A DNA stretch of 64,000 nt, from the NCBI GenBank assembly GCA_018340805.1, contig JACMZG010001863.1:25940849-26004848 (forward strand). The letters are read 5' to 3'. The position numbers and the translations under genes are program-made. A model generated the notes under the pieces. It worked only from the letters and a program-made list of their open reading frames with translations. It ran no database searches and was not told the origin of the DNA. The DNA comes from Microvelia longipes. Lineage: Eukaryota > Arthropoda > Insecta > Hemiptera > Veliidae. Positions 56,126 to 64,000 of this stretch are shown here, one piece after another. Position 1 is the stretch's first letter; each line of letters opens with the position of its first letter.

Positions 56126-57332
56126 CTGTTAAAAAAGCAATGTAGGTAGCCTAAAGCTGTGTTTAAACTAGATATTTGAATAATTGAGTGCATGAACTTA
56201 TAAAAAGCTCTACATAATATAAAATGAACATTTGTAACCTCGTCTGACTCCTTGACGTCGCCCTCGCTTGCGCAGTAGGCATCATTACGGTAATGCGAAA
56301 TCTGTGTCTTATGACTTGTAAATTTAATAAGAGGTGTCATAAAAATGTAACAGAGACAGGTAAACCACAAACGCGTCGCTTTAAATTTATACTATAACAG
56401 CTCACCACTGTTACTAGAACTTCTTTTTTTGATTAATCGAACTGCAAATAAAACTTATGTTAAGGTACATGTTTATTTTTACAGAATAAACACTTACATA
56501 ATAATTATTTATCTAAATTCAGATTTATAATGTAAAATAATCTAGAAAGAATGTAACTAAAGACTATTAAGCACATATGGGTATTTCTCAAGTTTCTAAT
56601 ACCACTCTACATTCAGAGTAAGAAAGGAGTAGAGGCAGACCTGTCATAAAGTCTGTGCTCCTGGGACTATCCATATTTCGGGCCCACAAAAATGTTTCAA
56701 CTGATTTGAGGGAGTCCTGCTGTAAAATCTATAAATGAAAAAATGGTTCATCCAGACACAAACGACCAACATTAGTGAATTGCATCTCGAAACCATTGGA
56801 TCTCCAGTATCAATGGATATAAGTATAAAAAACAATATCAGCAGGATATAATGGCCTGTGACGACGATGCCAAGTAGAAAATAATGTTGTAATGCGTTGG
56901 TTGTTAAATAATTAACTTAATGTACATTAATATGAATTAATTTCAAAATATGAGGTTATTATTTATTATGAGATGATTAAAATAATTTTACGATAAGTCA
57001 AAGAAAAGGCATGGTTTAGACTTTAATCTGCTAGAGTGCGTTAGTTAAACACTATGTATAACACAGTATAAAATGTAACATGAGTGCATGTAACACAGTA
57101 TAAAATAGATTATGCTACTAAAACAGGTATGTACTAACAGGTTGTTGTAAATTTATACCATAATAAACCTTTTAAACTTAACTTACGAGATCTTATTATC
57201 TCTACCTTTAATTGAACTTATAATTAATTCTATAGCTCAGAATGCTTAGTTTGAATCAATGTCATTAGCAGAGCCTAGACGAGTTCGATACGGACTCATT
57301 AAAACCTTATTAAGATTTTCTTCATTAAAAAC
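56126..57332. other. No confident gene
   Basis: Tandem use of GTAACACAGTATAAAAT occurs at about 57057-57106 (two or three units). If the exon candidate at 56034-56125 is real, this stretch would include its upstream intron. Confidence 0.4.
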
Positions 57333-57344
57333 CCTTTAAATGTT

Positions 57345-57604
57345 AGAAAAAAAGAAAGATGTCACTCCACTTAGTATATATTTATTGACAGAGCCGACTT
57401 TCAAACTTAACAGTTCATCATCAGTGCCGGTGAAAGCGAAGTAAAGAAGCTAGGAGACAGACGAAATAGATTTGTCCAGAGGCTTTTTTTTTTTAGATTT
57501 GTCAGAGAAGTTTGAAAGTCGGCTCTGTCAATAAATATATACTAAGTGGAGTGACATCTTTCTTTTTTTCTCCTATTTGGAAACTCCACAACTCATCTTA
57601 CTAT
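57345..57604 (-). mobile_element. Snapback retroelement fragment with perfect 64-bp arms and 12-bp TSD
   Basis: 57345-57408 and 57508-57571 are perfect inverted copies (AGAAAAAAAGAAAGATGTCA ... GACTTTCAAACTT). The whole 260-bp insertion is bracketed by the 12-bp direct repeat CCTTTAAATGTT at 57333-57344 and 57605-57616. Read on the minus strand, CTGATGATGAACTGTTAAGT then TTGAAAGTCGG and GTCAATAAATATATAC resemble the tails of Penelope-like retroelements. Those elements also form inverted terminal arrangements. Family placement is an inference. Confidence 0.7.
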
Positions 57605-57707
57605 CCTTTAAATGTTGTTCATACATTAGACCAATTGCTTTAGTATTAGAATAACAAGTATTCTGGACAAAAATTAAAATTTCTGTAAACAGTCTAAATC
57701 TATATTC

Positions 57708-58005
57708 TATAAGAGTATTAATATTCTATAATAGTTCTATTATCTATTCTATAGAATAGAACTTTTATTCTAAATTAGTAATAATATTCTGTAATAGTAA
57801 TAATAGTTCTATTCTATAGAAAAGAACTTCTATTCTATAATAGTATCTAAAGTTTTATTCTATAGATAGAACTTCGATTCTATAATAGTAATAAAAGTTT
57901 TCTTCAATAGAATAGAACTTCAAGTCTATAATAGGAATAAAAGTTTTATTCTATAGAATGGAACTTCAATTCTATAACGTAATAAAAGTATAATTCTATA
58001 CCGCC
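57708..58005. repeat. Tandem repeat, about 46-48 bp unit
   Basis: Units of TTCTATAGAATAGAACTT then ATTCTATAATAGTAATAAAAGTT, five or six times with decay. Each unit contains the self-complementary TTCTATAGAA. Confidence 0.8.
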
Positions 58006-58849
58006 CATAGATTATTCAAGAATATGTCATTACAATGCAAAATATTTAATAATATGATCCCAATCACTCAATTTAATTAAACATACAAATAGGACATTGT
58101 AGCTAATAGTTTTTTAATAAATCCTTTTATCAAACTTAAATTTAATTATATCCTTCACAGACTATATTAATAAATCGATGGATTTATAAAGTTCGAAAGT
58201 ATTTCAAAGAATATTACATAATATGTAAAACTTTGCGTATAATACTCACGATTTTGTCATTTTATCCTAAGGAAGATAAAACTTGTCAATATGTTGCACA
58301 TCTATAAACATAGTAACAATATTTTCTTACATGTGATTTTTTACACTTGCGGAAATATACAGTGTTTTAGACCTGTAACATTTCACATCATAGTTTATGA
58401 ATATTAGACGAGGAAAACATTCACGTATAACTTATGTCAAACTTAAAACAACGGTGATAGTTTAAAAATTTATATTAAAACAAGTTTGTCGTACTACTCT
58501 TACTATCATCCTACGTGCGCGCTTGTATCACGAATTTTATGTACCAAAAAGTTTGTTGATTTAATTTTAAAAACACTTTTGTTATAATTTCTTCCCAGTT
58601 CAACTTTCTCCAAGATTATTATTCAAACCTTTTTTATGTTGTAGATTAATGTTTAATAATTTAATTACTTTGTTAGTTAAATTGTTTTTTTCACTTTCTT
58701 GTACATTAAAATGTCATTTGAATTTCCTCCATACTTGGTAAATTTTCTTTTTCTTCTCCAAAATAGTATATCCTTCTTTTTTAACATAAGGAGATAAAAT
58801 GAAAATAAAAATAAATTTAAATGAAAATATTTAAGTATTTTACTTTTGG
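58006..58849. other. No recognisable feature
   Basis: AT-rich and noncoding by eye. Confidence 0.4.
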
Positions 58850-59048
58850 CTCTTCGATTTCGGCACCGAAGGTCCGGGGTTCGCAGCCCGGGCTATGCTC
58901 TAAGGTTTTTATGAATAGTATTTGTATTAAAAAGATTTCGCCAACTTTAATTAATTCTTAGAGTGTAGTAGATGCAACCCACCTGAGGTTGTTCCCGCAG
59001 GGTGAATACCCTGATGGGCCGAAAGGCCCTAAAACGGGCATTTTATTT
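58850..59048 (+). repeat. tRNA-derived SINE
   Basis: B box GGTTCGCAGCC at 58878-58888. The A-box side is decayed. The body carries CTATGCTCTAAGG, then ACCTGAGGTTGTTCCCGCAG, ACCCTGATGGGCC, GAAAGGCCCTAAAACGGGC and a T-rich end. Related copies at 6305-6545, 4742-4805 and 28465-28530. The tail hairpin GGGCCGAAAGGCCC is typical of a structured SINE 3' end. Confidence 0.75.
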
Positions 59049-59159
59049 TTTATACTTTTGGCTCGGGTATTACTATTACGAAGATTTGCAATACTCGGAG
59101 ACACAAACTAGGGCATGTATTCTTAGTTTTTACAAACACAGTAAGTTGTAATAAAAAAA

Positions 59160-59605
59160 ATACGAGGGTTCGGGGTACCTCTGAACTTTTCTTCACCTCA
59201 TCGGAATCGCTACACTCATCACTCATGTGACTACATGCGTGCCAAATCTCAAATGGATTTTGCAACATTTTTATGATTTTTCTAATTTTTTTTGCTGAGT
59301 CATTATTGCGGGTTAATGACATAATAAGAAAATTATTTTCCGGATAACATTTAAAGACTGATTTTTGGGTACGATGTTTCTACTCAATGAGAGATACGAT
59401 GATAAAAGACACGCTTACACGCACACACAGTCACACACTCACTCACACACGCACACACACACACACTCACAGACAACAGTGTGATCTCAGAAGGTCTTAA
59501 AATATCTGAAGTTGATAATTCTGGTATCATCCCGGTTACGGTTTTTTTACCAACACTATACTTTTCCTATATATTTACGGTATTAATGAGGAAAAGTAAA
59601 AGTAT
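59160..59605 (-). repeat. Family A, inverted, with central deletion
   Basis: GGTTCGGGGTACCTCTGAAC, ATCGGAATCGCTACACTCAT, then directly TGACTACATGCGTGCC, GTCATTATTGCGGGTTAATG, ATAACATTTAAAGACTG, a (CA)n tract, CAACACTATACTTTTCC and the 5' palindrome (TATTTACGGTATTAATGAGG). The whole segment between the motif blocks and the GCACGCATG hairpin is missing. Confidence 0.8.
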
Positions 59606-60515
59606 CGCCAACTTCAAGTTGGCGATTATTAGACTGCGAAATCTAATAATTTTCTTAGGCCAAGAAACAAATTTCATTTTATTTTAAACGTATTTTATCT
59701 AAACTTTTCTAAACATTATTTTATGTATTTAAAGTTCAACTAAGTTTAAAATTAAAGTACTTTATAGAGTGGAAATAATTTCCACTCACAAAATTATTTA
59801 GGCACTTAGACCACTTATGAATACATTGTATCCTCCTCAACTTAAAAAAATCTTTATAATAACATCACATAGAAGCATGCCTCCATTTCATGTCTTAAAA
59901 GATCAAAACATACCATAAATTATCCAGCTATAAATTAAATTAATGTGTATATTAAACAGCTATGTATTAAATGCATAATATTATTAACGTGTGGATATCT
60001 TATTATAGTTATATTTTGACTTTGTTTGTCTAATAACCATAATACTTTTAAAATGTGAAACTATTAAAACCTCACCAAGTGTGTGGTCCTAACAAGATAT
60101 TTACATTAGCTAGAATTAGAAAATGTCTAGTTTGGTTCTGTTCGTTAGGTTGAAATATACAGACAATTATAGTCCTATTTAACAACAAAACTAGATTAAA
60201 TAGTCAAAAATAGTATTTGTTTTAGATGCCCACGCTTCTAGAGCAATACAGACAATACCAATTTAAATGCATTTATTATCTTTTGTATATAATCAAATCA
60301 AAATGCATTGATGAATGCCTATCGTGGATAAATTATATAAACTTAACATTTATTTTAATTGTTAAAGTTCTCGTAACTGTACAATTTTTAAAATAATTTT
60401 TAATTAAAAATATGGGCCGCAAAGTGGCCTAAATTATTTTAGTTAATTATTATTATTATTAATTATTATTGTTCACCCTAAAAATACGAAACCAGGGTTT
60501 CATCTTAATTTTTCG
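59606..60515. other. No recognisable feature
   Basis: TATCGCCAACTTCAAGTTGGCGAT at about 59603-59626 is a perfect short hairpin (CGCCAACTT arms). TAGAGTGGAAATAATTTCCACTC at about 59765-59787 is another. No gene. Confidence 0.45.
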
Positions 60516-60519
60516 TGTT

Positions 60520-60840
60520 AAGCATTTCCATGACGTTCATAACACTCTTGACTGATTCTGGTTAACTACTTTAATCCGAGGTCGAACACAGCGAGACCAA
60601 AGTAATACTACCTTACGGGTTTGGATAGTCAAGACATTCTGAGGACGAAAGAAGCAAATTCGAAGTCATAAATATTTAGACTTAGAATAATGACTACTTT
60701 ATTCTGAGTTTAAGCGTTGCGACACCGAAGTAAATAATCTTTAGGCTGTGTATGATCATTACACTTTGGGGACAAGCGAAACGAGTCCTAAAATAGAACG
60801 ATGTACCAATGTACCCTGCACCCAATTATTTTAAAACATT
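60520..60840 (+). repeat. Family A-related variant copy, forward
   Basis: CCGAGGTCGAACACAGCGAG, AAAGTAATACTACCTTACGG, CTGAGGACGAAAGAAGCAAA, GTTGCGACACCGAAGTAAAT, GGGGACAAGCGAAACGAGTC and TGTACCCTGCACCC mirror 7700-7905 read inverted. Confidence 0.6.
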
Positions 60841-61855
60841 TCAAAATAGATTTGACATAAAATGCAAAAAATAATTAAAATATATTGTTCAACATTTATT
60901 AGGCTAGAAAAAAAAATATTGGATATTTTACAAATAGTAAACTAAATACTAACTTTTGGTAATATTAAGTTGGTCCATGATGGTCATTCTATTTATCAAA
61001 CTATATTATGGCAGTATAATAGATAGTATAAAAGTTAGTTTGGAATCAAAATTAGCACTATGCTTACACTTTTCCAACGTAAAATGTTTATTTTTGATTT
61101 ACTTTTATTAAATGATTATAGAGACTGAACTAGCTTTAGTTCTACAACAATTTTTAATAATGCTTTATTTTATTAATTTCATAAACCACTGTTTACATCT
61201 TAAGAAAACTGAAGCACAAATATTACAAATACATTAGGTCAACATAATCCAAAACTTATGAATACTACAGAACCTATAGATCAGAACCTTACCTAAATAA
61301 AGTTTAGGTAAGGTTCTTAACATAATATAAGAAAATATTTACTTATATCAGTTTTAAGTTCGTTTTGTGTTCGCTAAAATCAATTGCATAATCAATGTAC
61401 TTAAACATAAGTGAAATTAGGTATTTTTACTTAAAAAGTATTAAAAGTATATATATATATATGTAAAACCTTCTATTGAACGATCTTAGTTGTTTCATTG
61501 CTAATTAATAGTGTATAATACTTATAAGCAGCAAAATAGAATTTTTCTGAAAGTTTTATAAGTTAGTCCCCGAAGCGAGTCAGCATATACTATTTTGTTT
61601 ATATACGGCAGAAAAATATAAGAGAGAATATCTTTTTAATTTTATTTTTAATTTTGATCGGTGTCAGCAAAAATTAAGACTACAATAAATTACTAAATTA
61701 ACATATGAAATTATAGCTTAAATAATTAAATGAGAAGAAAAAGGTTTTCCAATACTTGCTAAAAGATTTTGGAGGGTGTCAATACTGGTTTGAATTTATG
61801 TCAACATTTATAATGTCAGGTGAAGTTCGGTCTAATAATTAGTCAATCTCAACAA
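60841..61855. other. No gene; one perfect 15-bp hairpin
   Basis: AGAACCTTACCTAAA (61283-61297) and its exact inverse (61303-61317) surround a 5-base loop. The rest is AT-rich and noncoding, with a short (AT)n at about 61449-61462. Confidence 0.55.
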
Positions 61856-62350
61856 TCATTCTGTGTTCATTCTCTTCACACAGAACTCTCATTCTTCTTT
61901 GTTCAATTTCTTTACACAGAACACTCCCATTCTTCAATCTCTTTACACAGAACTCTCATTCTTCTTGGTTCATTCTCTTCACACAGAACCCCATTCTCAA
62001 TCTTCACACAGATCTCTCATTCTTCAATCTCTTCACACAGATCTCTTTCTTCAATCTCTTCACACAGAACTCCCATTCTTCAATCTCTTTACAAAGAACT
62101 CTTATTCTTCTTGGTTCATTCTCTTCACACAGAACTCTCCATTCTTCTTTGTTCAATTCTTCACACAGAACTCCCATTCTTCAATCTCTTCACACAGAAC
62201 TCTCATTCTTCTTTGTTCAATCTCTTCACTCAGAACTCCCATTCTTCAATTTCTTTACACAGAACTCTTATTCTTCTTTGTTCAATCTCTTCACACAGAA
62301 CTCTCATTATTCTGTATTTAATCTCTTCGCATTAAACTCTCATTCTTCTG
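61856..62350. repeat. Minisatellite of interleaved 29-bp and 36-bp units
   Basis: The short unit is CATTCTTCAATCTCTTCACA then CAGAACTCC (29 bp). The long unit inserts CTTTGTT or CTTGGTT after CATTCTT (36 bp). About 15 units with scattered substitutions (CTTTAC for CTTCAC, CTTGG for CTTTG). Overlapping Ser/His/Phe-rich open frames of 152 and 171 codons arise from the array. They have no start context or conserved frame, because the 29-bp units shift phase. Confidence 0.9.
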
Positions 62351-62799
62351 TTTTCGTTCTTTTCCCTGTTATTCTTATTCATTATATTTTCAGCACTATT
62401 AGTTTACCTTGGTTATAGTTTTATTAATTCCTTACAACGTTATAGATTCGTAATTTTATTAAAACAAAATAAAGCATAAAAAATAAAAATACTGACAAAA
62501 GAAACGATATGAATTGGGATTTAGACTTTATATTGAGATTAAAAACAAAATCATTGGATACCAGCCCAAAAAAACAAAATTCACTAGATAACCTGTAACA
62601 TTATAACCTCCATTCAATAATTTCTCTTCATAGGGGGGAGAAAATATATTTAATCATACCATGACTTAATTTTACCAAATCTTCAAGAGGTTGAGTTTCA
62701 CCAAAAAAATTATCGGAAATATTTTACAACGCTTGCTACCGTAAGTAGATAAAAGATATTCAAGCTGACATGTATACAAAGAATTAACATTACTGCTTT

Positions 62800-62805
<6 letters not shown>
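62351..62805. other. No recognisable feature
   Basis: Noncoding by eye. Confidence 0.4.
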
Positions 62806-62841
<36 letters not shown>

Positions 62842-62844
62842 ATT

Positions 62845-62880
<36 letters not shown>

Positions 62881-62882
62881 AT
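62806..62882. repeat. (AT)n microsatellite
   Basis: Alternating AT with TT/AA phase shifts. Confidence 0.95.
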
Positions 62883-64000
62883 ATCTGGTAAATATTTAAA
62901 AATAAAATTGCAAATTAAGAATATGAGTTAATGTTTGAGAAATAGAACACCGGATATAAGAGTAATAAGTTACGGGTTACGTGTTAAATACACTTAATGT
63001 CAGTTTTTTCACTTAAAAAACATTTTCTTTAGTGCCTTATTATAACTGGTTTAATTAAGATACAAAATGTACTAACATTCTATCACGTATCCGAAAAATG
63101 AAGAAGACATTTTTTTTGTTCCTAATAAGCATTAAAATAAAATATATAAGGTAACCTGGATATACTTATCTTATTAAGATCTTAATCTAGAAACAGTGGC
63201 AGTGTTGTTATCTCAAATCATCCTGGGAATAATATTTTCTTACACCAACCTGTTGGGCTTATTACCTTGTTTTCTTTACGTTACATATCTTTAAGACTAT
63301 CTTAAAAAGATAAATAAATTATGATCTCATTGGCTAAAAAATGTATTAAATCGTGCCAACATTATACAGAAAGCCCACACAAAAAGTTTTTTTTATAATG
63401 ACTTCTGTTTTATATGAAACAGTACCCGGTAGCTTAGAGTCGTCTTTATTTTAACCTCTTGTACGTTTGTTTAGAAAAATCATATTATGATAATATGCTT
63501 CTACGATCGAATATTTTAAATCTTTTCTCTGATTATAACTTAATAAATGTTTTCCCTATGCCCGGGGGCGAACTTGTTCCACTGCAATAGTTTCCTAATA
63601 GATTTTACAATTTTACAATCTATTTGCAGATATAATAAGATTTTATAAATACTTTCCAAAGTCCTCAATTTTTAATGTCCTTGAAGAATGCTTCAAGCTA
63701 ATTGTTATTGTTTTTAGTATTAATTAAGTTTAGTTAAGATTATTTATTTTTCATGCTTCATTTGAAACGCTTCATTAAAAAATTTCCAATGAAAAAACAG
63801 CGAAACGGCCACTAGTTTAATTAAATTTTGAACGCTGTTATTTTTCCGCTTTTATTGGAAGTTAATATCCACTAAACACATTAATACTTTCGTGGAAGCA
63901 AAAAGTACACTTTGAATCGTTTTTGAGAACACTCTTTGGTTTCTTGTATGCATTATAAAAAATAATAATAACAGGTGAAGTTTTTATTATTTAATGAAAA
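62883..64000. other. No recognisable feature
   Basis: AT-rich to the window edge, with no gene, RNA or element that I can support. Confidence 0.4.

Noticed and set aside
59400..59475. Independent (CA)n microsatellite locus
   Set aside because: It occupies the place of the (TG)n run that belongs to every family A copy, so it is part of that element.
61283..61317. Perfect 15-bp hairpin as a Rho-independent terminator
   Set aside because: The window is eukaryotic. The stem has no following T run of the bacterial kind and no upstream gene.
61820..62418. Overlapping Ser/His/Phe-rich open frames of 89-171 codons
   Set aside because: Products of the 29/36-bp minisatellite. Phase shifts at every 29-bp unit and open frames in all three forward phases argue against selection on a protein.

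Overview
The window is AT-rich, intron- and repeat-dominated eukaryotic DNA, most likely from an arthropod or another invertebrate. The evidence is the lack of dense or operonic coding, the many (AT)n microsatellites, minisatellites, hAT, mariner and Harbinger-type MITEs, a LINE with an APE endonuclease and an L1-like ORF1, and a BEL/Pao remnant. No feature identifies the species. I found no bacterial operon, CRISPR array, rRNA gene or intact tRNA gene. Positions 31705-32547 are an 843-base assembly gap.

Layout. 1-0.85 kb: a 69-71 bp tandem repeat interrupted by a 310-bp hAT-type MITE with a perfect 8-bp target-site duplication (TSD). 0.85-19 kb: noncoding sequence with dispersed repeats, a hAT-like element (9460-10257), a 701-bp foldback (11631-12331), a second foldback (15155-15490), a tRNA-derived SINE and two tandem arrays. 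19.0-23.9 kb: a structurally complete 4.87-kb LINE on the minus strand, bounded by a 19-bp TSD. Its reading frames are broken only by about six frameshifts. 24-31 kb: more repeats and the one plausible host gene, a 154-codon predicted secreted protein at 26895-27359. 32.5-44.6 kb: a BEL/Pao polyprotein remnant (36605-37199, minus), a mariner transposase 3' end (38985-39280, plus), a nested hAT-like insertion (41253-42081) and a 699-bp foldback (43861-44559). 45-64 kb: further dispersed copies, a Harbinger-type MITE with a paralogous empty site (48606-48733), a 64-bp perfect snapback element with 12-bp direct repeats (57345-57604), and a 29/36-bp minisatellite (61856-62350).

The main unexplained signal is a noncoding family called 'family A' here. 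It has about 20 full or partial copies in both orientations. A full-length copy is about 0.8 kb. It starts with a palindrome around ATACCGTAGGTAT, carries internal inverted repeats around a TTTGGYAC motif, has iterated GAGCGAAGCGAG mirror-repeat blocks near its 3' side, and ends in GGTACCCCGTACC. No open frame is shared between copies. I could not assign it to a known superfamily.

There is no gene network to describe. The window is mainly a record of transposon insertion, nesting and decay. Copy boundaries given for dispersed repeats were judged by eye and are approximate, within about 5-30 bp, unless a TSD fixes them.
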